NCBI GenBank assembly: GCA_013399875.1
Contig: VXAZ01000404.1
Coordinates: 348,516-412,515 of the forward strand
Length of the DNA: 64,000 nt
DNA from: Gymnorhina tibicen
Taxonomy: Eukaryota; Chordata; Aves; Passeriformes; Artamidae
Reading direction: 5' to 3'
Below, piece after piece: positions 13,433 through 28,038 of the stretch. Positions within the stretch are counted from its first letter, which is position 1. Each line of letters starts with the position of its first letter. Below the pieces are notes generated by a model. That model did not search any database, was not told where the DNA came from, and saw only the letters and a list, made by a program, of their open reading frames with translations. Position numbers and translations under genes: made by a program.

Positions 13433-13446
13433 TTTTTTTTTTTTTT
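13433..13446. repeat. Poly(T), 14 nt
   Basis: Fourteen consecutive T in intron sequence. Confidence 0.85.
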
Positions 13447-15221
13447 GCTTAATAGCAACTGTTCAGAATATTGAAATAATTCCAGATGTGAGTGATTTGC
13501 TGCCTTACTAGGAAAAAAAGTGTCAGTTCTGTTAATGTCTTTTTGCTCTCTCCAACTACTCAGTTGATTGAAGTGGTGAAGTTAATTTTAAGAGTAGGAA
13601 ATACTTGGAAACTGCAAGTAAATGCTACTTGTGTTACTCAGTTCAACACAATTACGCATCGTGTTTCTTGTTCATAGTACAATATTTATAAAGCATAAGC
13701 ATTTAAAAAAATATTATTCTGGAATAAAGGTTTCAAAGTGTGACATTTGGATGAAATTTATCAGTTTGAATCATCTTTATTGTCCTTTTATATTTAAGCT
13801 CTTGTGATTCTTAACTAGGTTGACCAAAAGAAGTAATTTTCTTAGTACCTCTGACCTTCCTGAGTTTTGAATGTAAAGCTTGTAGTAGATATGTCTGTTC
13901 TACAGCAGAAATTCCCTTCTACATCCATGTCTTACAGTATTTCTTTTTTCTATGCTGTCGTTTATGGCACTGGCCTTTTTCCCCCCACAACAATTTGATG
14001 TAGAACATTTGAAGAAAACAAAATATTGTTTCTGTTAAGCATAATGTGACAATGCTTCTGAGTTGGCCTCTGATACGAATTACAGGCAAGAAATACTGAA
14101 CTGAGATTAAAATGTGATCTTTCAGACAAAATGGAGATTCTTCATAGTGGTGAGTCCTGTCACATGGTAGAATATGAAGGAATAGCTTTAGGTTTTGGAT
14201 ATGTAAATTCGCTGTGGGGCAAGGTTTGTAGCAAGAGGAGAGTTGAAGATCACTGAGATGTTTGGAAATGCAGACATGCTTCTGAGCACACAGGCGTTTT
14301 TCTAATGTCACATTCTCCCATATGTTTTGTTTTCCCCCAAAGCAATTACATTAATTTCATTAAAATTACTTCTGATTTATGATGCTGTGCATGAGATTAC
14401 AGTGAGGTCTTCTGGGGTCACTGTTGCTTTAGAAAATCAAGATAGATGCAGGTATACTTTATGTAAAAACAAGGTAGTCTCCTTTTCACTGTGAAGTCTA
14501 GAGAAAGCAATTTGTAGGACTCAAAACTTCCGGATAGGGCTGAATTCCTTTATTTCCTGTTTTCCTTTCCAGACACAGTGATTCTGTGAAGTATTAATTC
14601 ATAACTGTAAAGAACTTGTCAATGTAATTTTCAAGGTTGGAAGTTTCTTAGTCCTTTCTGTCTTTATGTTGCTGTCTTTTAGAGGGAGGATTTAGGTTTG
14701 CAAATGGTCAGGCTTTGTTTTTTAGTTAGATCCTGTAACAGGATTCAGATCTGCTTTTCACATTCTTTCTATTAGTGCAAACATTTCCACTGGGAATGCT
14801 TACAGTATTTTTTTTTTCTCCATTTAAAAAATGGTGCTTTCTGGGAAGGACTTGTACTTAGCCTGAAACCTGCTCCTCTGCCTTTCTCCTGGCTGTGTTG
14901 GTAGATGGATTAAATGGCTTTTGGCATGTATGTTTCAAAATCACCTGGTGGATGACACTGCAGAAGTGTATGACCTACTTTGTCTTAGATTGGTAGACCA
15001 TATTAGTGTTGAGGTATATCTTCAAAGATACACCTTCATTAAATCAGGAAGGTGAGTTTTGATACACAGAACTTGATTCCAGCATGTAAAGTGACTGAGT
15101 AACTGAATAGCAACCTTGCTTTTTAGAAAGTCTTGCCTATTTCTTGTTAGTATAATATTTCCTTTCTTTTCCATGTGTGCTTCCTCCTAGTGACAAATGT
15201 TATGCAGCCACCAAAATAGAC

Positions 15222-15235
15222 TTTTTTTTTTTTTT
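15222..15235. repeat. Poly(T), 14 nt
   Basis: Fourteen consecutive T in intron sequence. Confidence 0.85.
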
Positions 15236-16990
15236 GGTAAATGTTCAAATAAAGGATTGCTCCATGGAGCAGTGACTACATTGCTTGGCAGGCAGTCTTC
15301 ATTTTCTGTGAGCTTTCTGCTACTAAGCATCATAGCTCTCTGATACGATCAAACACTTGGCAGTGGAAAACTGCCATGAATAACACTGCAGCTTTGTAGC
15401 CTTTGTCACCAATCAGCTCTCAAAAGCTCTTGGAATTAGGTGAAGAAAATGTTGCTTGAATATTTCTGTCTTTTTGTACTCCTTTGATTGTGTGTCTAAA
15501 GAGAGCATCTATGTAAATAACCTTCTTCAGATTCAGATTTTCAATCTCATATTGGAATCTCTTGTGTGATAAACAGCAAGGCTACTGCTCAGTATGCGCC
15601 AACACCTGGGAATAATAATGAAAAAATAACAGTGAGAAACTGCAGAGCATCTGTTCTTGACATTAACTTTCCTCAGTTTGACAGACTGCCACCACCAGAT
15701 GTTAGTCTTATGTGCCTTTTTTTCCACTGGAGATGGCGGCCTTCCTGCCTCTCTTTGCCTCTAATAGCTTACATCAGTGCCCTTTGGAGAATTCATGAAA
15801 ACAATTGTGTCACCACAATGATCTCTAAGAACCACCACTTTGCAGTGCTGTTATGATTATCAAGCAAAAGGCGATAATTTTAAAACATGGAAATCTGGAG
15901 CAATGTTTAAGCTTAGTATATTTTTTTCTTTTGACTTAAGGTCATATTTGTGCAATGAACATGTACCTCAGGGACAGTAAGTGTCCACTTATTTCTCAGC
16001 CAGGGGTTTAGTGTTTTAATTCACAGAGAAACAGCCCCATTTAGTGCAAGCGCCCCTATTTGGCCTTGTCCTGGGTGAATGTTTCTAGTGAAAAACATGA
16101 ACATTTATTAGCAGGTCTAAATAAACCAGAACTGAGTACAAATATTTGTAACAAAGAACTTAAAAGGATACACTGTCAGATCCATGCTTTCGTTAGCTCC
16201 ACCTCACTGTTTATAATACTCAGAAACGGAAAACACATCTGTCAATTTAGTCTACATTCATTTAAAACATTGGTCATACATTTAAAACACAGAAAGAACT
16301 TTGGATTTTTTTCCTCTGGTTTTGTGATGAGTATATTTTACGGAAGAATGATGCTGCATGTGTAGTAGGAGGTTTTGCACAGCTTTACAAAACACCATGT
16401 AAACTGTCAAACAGGCTATTCATCAGCATTTTTTGGGTTTATAATGGGATGTGGCTTAGCTTTTCCTAAGTGCTAGGCTCCATTTACTTGCCAGTTACCG
16501 ATCCCTGTTCTCTTCTGGCTTGAAATAAAGTATGTTAAGAACTCCTAAATTATGCCTGGGGTACACGTTGACCCCGTTTTCACTGACAGAGCACCATTAC
16601 ACAGCCAGCGCCAGGGAGCAGGGCTCTGTGCCATCCAACCGTGTGCCTCCACTTGGCAGCAGACAGCAGGAGCTGTAGAGCGTGGAATCAGTGTCTCCCC
16701 ACGCACAGCATACACAGTTACGGTTTTGTGTGATGTGTGCTATTAGATACTGCAAGTAACAGCTGCTGCTGGGGGTCAGTTGATATTTGACTTTCCTGCG
16801 TGCATTCAGGTCTGCTGTGCAAAGCATTCAGCCTGTGCTTTAACTCTGCAACTCAACTGGCATAAAGAGAAGAATAAAGACATCATTGCTTGAGTGCATT
16901 GTTCTTATGCCACAGGAACTCTCTTTAACCAGTAGAATTTTGATAGTATTAACAGATTTTTTTTCTCCTTAGGGATGCTTTTAGTATTTA

Positions 16991-17130
16991 TGTTTTGCTT
17001 TGGTTTTGGTGTTGTGGGGTTTTTTGTGGTTGTTTGTTTGTGGTTTATTGTTTGGCTGGTTTTTGTTGTTTTGTTTGTTTGTTCTGGTTTTTTGTTTGGT
17101 TTGGTTGGGATTGTTTGTTTGGGTTTTTTT
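16991..17130. repeat. Long G/T-rich strand-asymmetric tract
   Basis: About 140 bases built from TTTG, TTGG and GGTT words with very few A or C on this strand. It is the longest low-complexity stretch of the window and ends 1.6 kb before the exon at 18769. Confidence 0.85.
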
Positions 17131-17973
17131 ACTTACCTCTAACCTGAAGATTTCATTCTAAGTAAAAAGAATCCCCTCTAAATGAGGAATACTTTGAAGA
17201 AGACTGTGGTTATAGGTCCTTCCCCTCTCCTGCCTAGTTCTAATATAATTGAGATCAGAATCCAGGCTCGTCATACTAAGATCATGCAAAACATTTTTAC
17301 AAATGAAAGTGTTTAGCACGTGTAAGGCTTGCACAGACAACTAAAAGCCTTGGCTCTCAGTTTGCATCAATGAATAATGCTGAAAGCAACCAAATTGCTA
17401 CAAAGGCCAATGGTAACAATTGTTACAATTTTTAAAAAGTTCTTCCTAATTTGTCATTTTATTTTCTCATTATGAAAAGTGTCCATTTGATGAAGTGAGT
17501 TGATCTATGATGCATGTATAATACCTTTTAGTCCGTCCTTTTCTTTGTATCCCCATTTTGCTTTACAAGAAGGCAAAATGAGCTTTGATCTACATTAAGA
17601 TACATTTGAGCAAAATCTAGATGATGTACAGTGAGTCATTAGGTCTTTTCTGTTGAGTCTTCTTATGAGGTCCAAAATTAAAAACATAGTCTTGAAGACA
17701 TTTGATCATCTGTTTCAATGCAGCTAAAAAGCAGATATTTAAAAAAAAAATCATTAGGTTGAAGAGTGATTTCTTCGTGTGATATCTGTGATCCAGTGGG
17801 CCAAATGAACATGAGTTCCAGGGGGTTTAGCTAGTTGAATGGGCACACTCATATCTTTATCTAGCTGTCTTTTATGTGACAAGGGACCTTAGAGCCCAAG
17901 TGAAATATTGAAAACCTTCAGCCAAATCTTTATACAGAAAATCTGCTACTGAGGAGATTGGAGATACAGGAGA

Positions 17974-17993
17974 GATGATGATGATGATGATGA
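17974..17993. repeat. (GAT)6 microsatellite
   Basis: Six perfect GAT units followed by a partial unit. Confidence 0.9.
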
Positions 17994-18768
17994 ACTTCTT
18001 CAGTTCATACACAGATATTTTGTCTGTGAATTGTCCTGTGCATAGACTGGATTGTCTGGCGAGGTGTTTTCTTCTAAATATGCATTTTGAAAACCCTGAG
18101 AAATGAGATCGTTTGGCTAGATTCTTATAAAAGTCCTCATCTGTTATTCTAAGTAGAAAGATCTAAGTGTTATCTGTAAGGTATTAGTTGGATCATCCTA
18201 ATGTATTTTAGATGATTGGATGATAAGAGATTGTATTGGCTGCCATATGGATATTAGAATTATTCCAACTAGTAATTTCTCTGTGATACACATGAAAGAA
18301 TGGCATTTGTGTCTTTGTGCTGTTTTTATAAATGTTTTCCTTTAAATAGAAAATGAAGTTGCTAGTTCGCAAAATTAATTTCCATCCACAAATCAGTCTC
18401 TGTCAGTGCCAAGAAAAAAGTAAACTTAATCCCTGTTTTAAAAACTTATTATTATTTCCTATTAACAGTCTATGAAAACAGGGAATAGTCTAGTAGAAAC
18501 TTAGCAAGTTGCCTTGTTTAGCATGTATGATAGATATTTTTGTACTTAATTTTTCACGTGCAGCATTTGGGTTAATGTCAAAAAATTTGAACTCATAAGA
18601 CTGAAATGATCTGTGATATACCAAATCCCTACATAAAGAAATTGCAGTCTTGGCAAACTGGGCTTTTTATTACGTTTTAAAAAACTTTTTAATGTATTTT
18701 ATTTTATTTTACTTTTATTTTTTTAACTCTCACAGCACCATTATAGTAAGTTTGTCTGTTGTTTTCAG

Positions 18769-19024
18769 GTTGATCCCCTGTTTACAGTGCCTGCACCTCC
18801 ACCTCCGATTTCCAGCAGTATCACACCTCAGATTCTGCCTTCCTACTTTTCCCCATCTTCATCCAATATTGCAGCACCAGTCGAGCAGCTTTTGGTACGG
18901 ACACGTTCAGTGGGTGTAAATACTTGCGAGGTTGGAGTAGTAACAGAACCCGAATGCCTTGGACCCTGTGAGCCTGGGACCAGCGTGAACTTGGAAGGAA
19001 TTGTGTGGCATGAAACTGAAGAAG
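18769..19024 (+). CDS. ZNF608: ZNF608 exon: start of conserved family block (partial CDS)
   Basis: The exon encodes 85 codons plus the first base of the next, after acceptor TTTTCAG and before donor AAG|GTAAAT. It starts [13 protein letters not shown], a proline/serine-rich linker, then enters the strongly conserved block shared with ZNF609 ([14 protein letters not shown], then [21 protein letters not shown]). That cysteine-containing block continues into the next two exons and is the part conserved to Drosophila Scribbler/Brakeless. The frame stays open past the donor to 19239, but those residues do not match the family, whereas splicing to 54505 restores the family sequence. It is the first coding exon in the window; no start codon should be expected. 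Confidence 0.95.
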
Positions 19025-21872
19025 GTAAATTGTTTTTTCCATTAGGTTTGTCTGTGAGATTTGTTGACAAGGGGGTACATGCTGTATCGGCCTGGGTGCT
19101 AACTGAAGGCTTGCTAATCTGTTGGGACACCGTTATGTACAATGACAGTCACAGCTTTACAGCTCAGCTAGTGAGTTTTTATTTTAAAAACAAATGGCAG
19201 GTCTTTCTATTATTTAAAGCAACTGTGTTTTCCAGATGACCTACCATGTAACCCCAGCTAATAATAGAATTGTTTCCTCTTGCTATATTAAGAAAAGCAT
19301 ATGAAGAAATTGCGAATAGAATAGCATTAATGTGCTATTTAAATGCACATCATGAGGAGGTGTTTATGTGATGGGAGTTGATATATGAATAGTTTAGATG
19401 AAAACTTAGAAAGCTGAATATTTCAGCTGATAAGAAATGCCACCATTACATAAAAATAGAGGCCCCAGAGACCTGCAAAGATTCAAACTGGTGTGATTAT
19501 TTTTGCAGTTTGGTTATCTGAAATATGCTTTAAGAGGAAAGCTTTCTTGCTTGAAGAAAAGTGTTCATGTGGTGAAGAAGTGCTGTCAAAACCAAATTGA
19601 TTTCTCTAATATCCTTTGAAGACATTTGTCCGAGTAGGAGTGCTGGAGAGCTTTGGGGAACACTAAACATTGATTTGCTATGATTTAGAACAAAGTAAGT
19701 AGGAAGAGGATTATGCTGTGATATGCAGATTTTTCCATTTTGGTTTTCAAAATTATTAAAATACCAGCTTTCTCCTGCTAAAAGTACTGCATGTGTACAC
19801 TAAACTTCTGCAATTTTTCATTTAATAATAGCAGATGTTTTCATTTATAGCTGTGTGAAAATCTTCCTGTGATAGTTCTTCTATTTCTTTTGAGGATTAT
19901 TTAATTTTTAGTGATCTACCCTACTCAACAGTGAAAACAATATTATTTACAAAATGATATAATGACAGAATACAGCAGTGCATCGTTTCATGATAAATCC
20001 TGACATGCTTCAGACCATATGCACAATGGCATTTCGTCCTTTGCGGTGATATATAAGACCTCACCAAAGTGCTCTACACTGTCCTCTCAAAAATCAATAG
20101 AGAGAGTCAGATTTACTTGCTTTTATATGCTTTCATCCATCCATCTTTCTTTCTGTGTATGTCTACAGCAGATTCATAAGGTAGATTGATCCTTTTAGAT
20201 TGTTTTTAAAGCACAGTATAAATTCTGTTTTAAAATATCCCTGCAGAGATGACTGCCCTTAGCAACTCCAATCTTTCTTGACTGGCCTGTATTAACCAGA
20301 GTTGGAATGTGTGGGTGTTAACTGTGTTGACATGAAAGAGCAGTAGCTGTTAATAGTGTTATTCTTGCTGAATAAACTAAACTTCTGACCCCCACTGAAT
20401 TTAAGAGGCCTTCCTTGCGAAAGGTTTGGCACCAGAAATGAAGTATTAAAAAAAGTGCATTCTGGTCAGGGTGACATTCCATTTACCAGTATCTCAGCAC
20501 TCTAATGGTTTAAAAAACGTTGATAGTTAATGGAAATTAACTCCCTTAGCCTTTTCCTAGTTTGTCTAAAACAATTTTCTGAAACAACTCAGTCATGGCA
20601 TGTTTGAGCGAAACTGTTTTGAGCGTGCCTGTTTTCATAGCTTTACAAACACTTTGGGAACACTACAGCTATGAATGACTACAAATACAGATAAAATGGG
20701 ATTCTAAAATACTCTAGAAATATAGGTAGAGTGTAGATTAAGAGACTGAAGATAGTTCATTTAGAGACTGATACGATTTCATATTGTGTGTTTTGTACCA
20801 TGCTCTTTGTGTTTGAGTGTTTCAAACCCTGCCGACTGAAGAAAATAATACAAATTTGACTGTTTTATCCTAGAGGTCACAATCAACACTGTATTAAGAA
20901 ATATGAGTTCCTAATGATGATTTTTGCATTTTAATTAAGTATTGATGTTTGGAGCATACATATAAGTATATATATTTAGGTGTTTTCAAATTTTCTGACA
21001 TGTTCATGAAAGCAGCTACGTAGAAGCTTGCATGGAGCCATTTCTGCCAAAGTCTAGGGAACAGCATACAGATGGGTCTTCTATTTATCTTTAAAAGAAA
21101 AAAAGTATTATCAGATACTCATGTTGTCCAGTTATGATTTTGACTTTTGGGTAGAACACAACTTTTCCTAAACTGGTGTAAATCCAGCTTATTCTAACTG
21201 AAGTCTTTGTAAATAGGCACATCTAAAACCATCTTGATGTTCATGATGACATAGAAATTTCTTTTGTGATGTTCATATGTTTCTTTAGTATTCACTCCCT
21301 TTAGTGCTTTCCAAAACTTAATAAAAACACACATGCAAACTGACATTTCTTCAGCTGTCTATATATCCTATAGCTTCTTAACATAAAACAATTCTAAGAA
21401 GCTAAGGTATGAAAATTTCTACTCTTGGCTTTTGTTTTGAGATATTTGAATTATTTTGTATCTAGTTTAGCCACTCTGTAAAATGAGTTGTGAGGTGATA
21501 AGAATAGGCTTGTAGGATGTCTGCATACTCTATGGCATATGAACCAAATGTGCTGTTGAGCAGCCTTCATGTCCTGCAGCAACTAGTTGTGGAAATGCAA
21601 ATACAGAAAGGATGTGGTGAATCACAGTTATTACAACAGGAACAGTAGTGTGAGTGGAGAAAGATAAAATCAAATCATTTATGTAGAACTCATTATTAGC
21701 ATAAACCTAATACATGGTCTATAAAAAAGAAGGCAGATACTGAGAATTCCTGTTAAGAAAGTATCTGAAATAACCAGTTTTATGTATGTTAAGCAAGTTG
21801 TCACATTCTGTTGCGTTTGTTCTTTGAGGTCAGGAAAAGGATGATGTTCAGGTTTATGAGTCATATTTTTAA

Positions 21873-21873
21873 N
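21873..21873. other. Ambiguous base (N)
   Basis: A single N sits in intron sequence, an assembly or base-calling ambiguity. Confidence 0.98.
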
Positions 21874-24800
21874 TCTGAAAGATCAAAAGGGCATTGTTAC
21901 GCAGCTCTTTTCATTACTTCTACACCGCTGTTACTTAGTTGACTTGATTTAATAAATCAGACCATTTTTCCCAGAGTGTTTTAATCCTAAGAAGTGTAGA
22001 GAGAGGCTGGCATCTGAAGTCTGTGACATTTAATTACAGGGGGTGGTAACTAACCATAGCTAGGTACTCCGACAATTGACTGAGATGTCTGGTTATCACG
22101 TGGGCATTTCTCAGTTGCTCCACTAAGTAGTGTAGTGTTTAATTTCTACATATGTATGCCAGAGGCATTGTCATCTGCCTGACAACCTTGTTTGGCTGTA
22201 ACTTGGTCGTGTGGCCAAAGTGGTGGTAATGGCTGTGAAACAGAGCACTGAAGGAACTATCTGAGGCTGTAGTAGAAAAAAGAGAAATGGTTATGTGGGC
22301 AAGTCAACCTGAAACTGGCAGCTGATATGGATATTTGACATCAGAAGCTATCTGCAGTAAAAGTCCTTCACGGAAAGCAGCTTGGTAGTGTTAGCTGGAG
22401 TGTATATTCTGGTTTGGTTGGTTATTCTGATGTTCTGGGAAACGGCTCTATTGCTATACTGAGAAAAAAGTTTATCTAGAATCAGGTACTTGCTAAATTG
22501 TGTCATTATCTTCTGGGAAAACAATTTCAAAGTGAGTAATAATTGTTTCTTACTGCCTGGAGGAAACAAAAATGACCCAGAAAAAAGGGAAACCACCAAC
22601 CAACTTTCTAAATCGCTTAGAGCTCGTGTTTTTGTTTAGCTTCTCACACGCAGTTGCCCTGGGTCATGTCCTGGTTTTGGTTCTGCATCTAGGAGTAGAG
22701 TCTGCCTTTAGATGGGAAGCAGTAGTTCTGATGATATCTTGTTTTCTTGAAAACTGCACAGGAGACACCCCTTGCTGCCTTGGTGTGCAGAATGAGCTGC
22801 CTACATGCGGTGACATTCTTCCTCTTGGTGCAGTTTGTGTGCAACCTGCTGTCGTTCAGTAACAAATAATGGGGAAATCAATTGTGTGTTTTAATCAGGG
22901 TTACCTTGTTGTAACCCAACTTGAGACTGGTTGCCAAAGAGAAGAAACAGAAATCTGCTGGCTCTCAGAAACCTGATGGGATCATTTCTAGGGTATTCCA
23001 AATTTATCATAGCATCAGTTCTGACACTATTTTGCAGAATTTTTAGAGAAATTTAGTAGAAAGGAGAAGGCTTAGAAGACAAAGAGGCATGCTTGGTATT
23101 TGTTGCGTATAGGGTTTCCCAGCCTGCCACTTTTGCAACTAATATGCATAGTTTGTTTTGAAAACATTATCTGTTGCGCAGAGCTAGTGTGGATTCCTCT
23201 CTGCCTTACGATGTGGTCTTAGTTTTGCAAAGACTACTTTAAAAGAACAGTCTGTTTTAAATATCTTTGGTTAGATATGTGTTTGTACATGTGTGTGTAA
23301 GTAAGGGTGTGTATGCGTCAACAGAAATAGAATTAGAAGAATGAGTAGTCTGGCTGCCTGTTATTCCTGTTAGCAATTTTTGTGGTTTAACAACCACATT
23401 TTCTTACTTTCTCAGATACGAAGGGATGATGAAAATACAAAGACATGATGAAACAATGAAACTTGTAATGGTGAAAGCCATGTCAAATACGTAAGGAAAC
23501 AAATGTAGAAATTAGAGAGTTTTATCAAAGAACATTACAGCATCTCATAGAAATTTAGAGAAACATTAAACCACTCTGTTGTCTTGAGCTCAAGCAAGGT
23601 TTATTGAGAGAGGCAACATGTTTTATTAAACCAAGTGGTACAGTTGTAAAAAACAGGTTCACTTTTAGACTGGGTGCATTTATATTTCTGTGTGATGTAG
23701 ACCATTGACTTGCTGGGTAGAGGGAGTGGTGGTTGGGTATTGTTAACCACCATATTTAGTTCAGAATTGTGTATTTATATGACAGAAGCATAAGGATAAC
23801 TACTGCTCAAAAATTAGGCTTTGTTATGTCCACATTACAGAGAAGTGGTTTGTGGAGATAGTAGGGTTTTTTGGCTAGCTATGGTAGCAGAGCAGCTAAA
23901 ATCCAGCTGTTTTCTACTGCTGCATGGGTCATCTGCTGACCCAGTATGAACATCACCCACTATCAAAGTGCCATCTGTTAAGAAAAAGCCGTTACATGTA
24001 TTTATATTTTACATGTTGTGTTTAATTTCTGCTCTTTCTACTGTATGTGATACCAGACTCAGTAAATCAGTGGATTTAAGGAAGCCTTAAACATGTGATT
24101 TTTTTATAGACCTCAGCTGTCTCATTGTATTATCTCAGGCACTTGGAGTCTGACACCTAGTACGTGCTACATAGAAAATTGAAGCAGAAGAGATATGCTC
24201 TGCATCTCACAATGGAAAGCCACAGTCTTAAATAAAAATATTTGTGGTTTGTGAGAGCTGTACCTACTTTACAGAAGGAATCTGGGATGTACACAGACTA
24301 TCTGAAACAAGTTTTAAGAGTTTAATGTTACAGGATTCACACTGCAAGATGGATTTAGCTGTAGTTAAACCAAGGTTTGGTGTGTCTGAAGGGGCCATTT
24401 TGATCATCTCAGCTGTTTGCCTGACCTTAACAGAGTATGCACTCATTTAAGGACATAAATTCTGGCATTGTCCTCTAACTGGCTTCTGCACTGTTTCTTG
24501 TGAATTTCCTTGAAACATAGAGTGCTGCCCAGTGTTAAAGCCGAAGAGTGCCTACTAGTTGTAGCCTGTTTTATATATAGGTTTCATCTAAAATAAATGA
24601 AGCAAATAGTAATTTTCGAGCATCCACAGAAGCCCCTCAATGGGTTTTGAACCGCTGGGACTGTCTCTATGATCCCAGGTGCGTATGGTTGTGATGTGGC
24701 TTCAGTGAGTTGCCCTGAATCAGCTGGGTCACGATAACCAAACCTTTTCAGGCTCTTTGTTCTCAGCAAACAGTACATAAATCATGTCAGTATAAACATC

Positions 24801-26874
24801 AGTGAAGCAGAAATTCAAAATAGGTTATGGATGGTCCCTGCTGGCAGAGGAAGGGAGTCAGGAGATATTTTTAGTTTCTTGAGTTTAATTTTGATTCTGT
24901 TGCAAAGAACTCCTTTTCCCAAAAATATTCAATTAGTCATTCACATAAACATAAATTTAAGTTTGAAGCTGTTTGCCTAGGTGACGTAAAGCACCACAGA
25001 TTAGTGAAGATCTGTAAAGGAAAATAAATGAGGAGAAAACAGAACCACTGTTAATTTCCAGGCTTTCTGAGTGCAGCAGAGAAGTGAAGCTAGCTCATCA
25101 CCCTTTCCATTTCTTCCCAATACCATTGCTTCAGATTTTTGAAGACTGCAGACGAACACTGGAAGAAAAGCACTTAGGAAATTTGTGCTGTTAAATGTTA
25201 AAATTGATATTTAAAAGTCAGCATTCCTCTTGAACATAAACACTCCACAGGGTCTAGCCAGCTAGTCCTACAGATTTGTTTAGAGAGGCTGTACGCCTCT
25301 ATTGCATGGAGGAATGTGTGATTTCTGTACTGCCTAGTGCTTCTCTTGTTGGTTCACTCCTATCACACTAATGTAATGCTAAGCAAAGTGTAGCCACAGT
25401 ACAGTCACGATAACTGACCAAAAATATGAAAAGTGTCTTTACCTTGGGTAGTAACAGGTAGCTTATCTAAAGGGACCTGGCAAATGCCACATTTTCCAAC
25501 TGAGTGAGAGTCTGGGTGTAATTCTCTTGGTATAACCCAAAGCAGAGAATGAAAAAACTTAAATAATTCCAGACTGTGCTTACATAAAACTCTGCATATT
25601 GCCAGTTTCCTACAGAGGAAGACTCCCTGCGCTGCTTGTACATACATAGAAAATTATCCCTTTTACAAACAAGCATATGGGGGCAGGGAGGGTGCCTAGA
25701 AAAAGGAAGGAGATAATTAAGATTGGAAACATTTGCTTGGAGCTATTTGAATGTGAAACTGAGCCTGCTCAAGCAGTGAGGTTATGAACACCGAAGGAGT
25801 TGCTTCAAGAAAAGCAACATTTCTGAGCATTTATTGCTCAAAAAACAAAATCTCAGTAGCAGCAGATTGCTTAGAAGTGAGACTGTTCCAGTACGAAATA
25901 CTTGGAACATGTGATGTTTGGATTTGTAGATAGCAGGGGGAGAGATGACTGCTAATGAAGTGTGTGTGCATCCAAGTGTTTCCTTTCCTTACTAAATAAA
26001 TACCATTGGAGTAGGGAATGAAAGCATAACTGAAATGGCATCTTTAGTTGGTGTGCTTCAGGGATTAATCCACTTATTTAAAGATGTTCTCTTGGTCACT
26101 CTTAATTTTGTACATAGTTCAAATACTTAGGACAAGCTGTTGTATTCCAATTTTGCTTCACTCCTAATCAGTGCCAATCTTGTGCAGTGATGAATGAGAG
26201 GTTCTCTTTGTTGATAAGACTGTATTTTTACTAATATAGATTAATATAAATTTAAAAAATAATCTTTTTTTTCACTATTTCAGGCTACATCATAAAAAGC
26301 TGCATTTGGCATCAGGACTAACTTTCCAATGTAAGATCAGTGGCTGGCCTAACAAGCAGCTTTTCAGTTTTTTAGAAATAGTAGACACTTATATTTTGTC
26401 ATCCTGAGGCATATTTGTAATTCTTTCCAATCACTACAGATGTCATAGTAACTAGCTACTAATCTGGAATTTTTGGTGGCAAGTAGCAATCCAAAAAGCA
26501 GAAGGAAAAACTCAATTAAAAATTTTTCAACAGTGACGAGACCTTTGACCTTCAGGGTTAATAAAAATTACTGCTTATGTTTTTGTTCTAAAAGAGGGAG
26601 GCAGGAAACACAGAGGTTGAAAATGTAGAGGTTGCGGGTGAAGAAATAGAATATATATAAAAAAGAAAAGCTCGAGGGAAATAGCTTTCTTGATTTAGTC
26701 TGAAAAAGTAGGTCTAGATTTACAAAAGCTAGTGTTAGAGTAGAAAACACAATCGAAGTTCATCAATTTTATGTCCCCAAGTGCCATGAAATTTAAGGTA
26801 GTAAAACCCCCTAGAAACATCTGGGATGAAAAACAAAAGGTCAGTATTAGAGCACTTCGCTTTAAATTGGGTCT

Positions 26875-26907
26875 GTTGTTTGTTTTTTTGGTTTTTTGGT
26901 TTTTTTA
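26875..26907. repeat. T/G low-complexity tract
   Basis: Runs of six or seven T separated by GG. Confidence 0.75.
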
Positions 26908-28038
26908 AGGAGTATCAACTAAAGCAAAACACTTACATGTCCATCAAAATTAGCACTGGTTTGTGTTTACTAGCTGTAAATTTAAAGCTTAATAGAATTT
27001 AAAGGGGATATAGCTATGGAAATAAAAGGCTGTAGAATTAATTTTTAAGGGCAGATTTTGACCATTCTTGTTAAAGATTTAATCAGAATAAAGAAGACTA
27101 TTTAAGAATATCCTTCTTTTCCCCTACTTTTTTTTCTTTTCCCCCTGTTTTAAGATGTCAGTTAAGCTTATTTGGGATGTTTACTAGGCCTTCACTTGGG
27201 TCAGTATTTAGTGTATTTAAGTGATTTTGGTTTGTTTGAGTTTTGTTGTTGTTTCTGTTTGCGTGCTAGAGGCAGATCAGGCCATTTGCTATTTCTCTAG
27301 TAATTTAGCTAATAGTATAACGATCTCCAGTAATAAAATGGGACTGACATTACTTGTCAGGGGATGGCAGTTCTGTAGCCAGACCCTAACACTGAGGATA
27401 AGTGCTGTGGAAAACCAGTTTCAAGTGGGGGTAGTTCCAAATCGATCTTCAGTTAATCTAGAGGTGGTGTTTGTTTTTTTTTTCTTCCCGGTCACTTAAA
27501 ACTTCTTCATTTAAGTAGGTTGAAGCAAGTAATTATGTTTTACTGGCTGTTTACTTTCCCCTGCAGTGACTGAACCTGTACTTCTTAACCTTGCATTCAT
27601 ATAGAGCTGGCTTTTGTGGATCTTTGAAAGCCCTGAGGCTATGTGACCCGCTCTAGCTGGGATTTAGAAATAGTAAGAAGAGTCTCAGGTTTCACTAAAG
27701 GAGCTGTTTTCCTCAGGGAGGAGAGAAACTGATGTCAACTTTTAACAGAGTATGACTTCTAGTGTGTTACAGGTTTTAAAAAGAAGCTTACTTTATAGGT
27801 TATTCTCTACAATTTTCTGAAGGTCCTAAAAGTTAAGACCGTAGGTTCTGTGGAGAAAGTTTTGCAATAAATTAATATTGCTTCTTGAGAAATTTTGTTC
27901 AAACACCACTTGTGACAAAGAAGACAGTACAAGTTTGTCTGCATCCAAGCCACTTTCATCCAGAAGAATCACTCACTGTTGGTAGACTTTATATAGTTTC
28001 AGACTAGGAAGTATCACTGGTTACAAGACTGAGCAACT

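Larger units (their letters stand above)
1..18768 (+). other. ZNF608 intron, downstream portion (no gene seen)
   Basis: The stretch ends at a good acceptor (polypyrimidine tract, TTTTCAG at 18762-18768). No open frame here exceeds about 130 codons, and none resembles a known protein or the missing N-terminal part of ZNF608, so I read it as intron whose 5' end lies outside the window. It is AT-rich with scattered simple repeats: a T-rich tract near 2582, (TG)n near 6082, homopolymer runs at 11028, 13433 and 15222, a G/T tract at 16991-17130 and (GAT)6 at 17974. Two perfect 11-bp inverted repeats lie at 4262 and 4710, and a hairpin with a TAAT palindrome at 9778. The rest holds nothing I can name. 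Confidence 0.85.

Noticed and set aside
13919..14311. 130-codon antisense open frame
   Set aside because: No recognisable motif, no supporting splice or promoter context.
19025..19239. Open extension of the first exon past its donor
   Set aside because: The added residues do not resemble the family, a strong donor is present, and no AATAAA follows closely.
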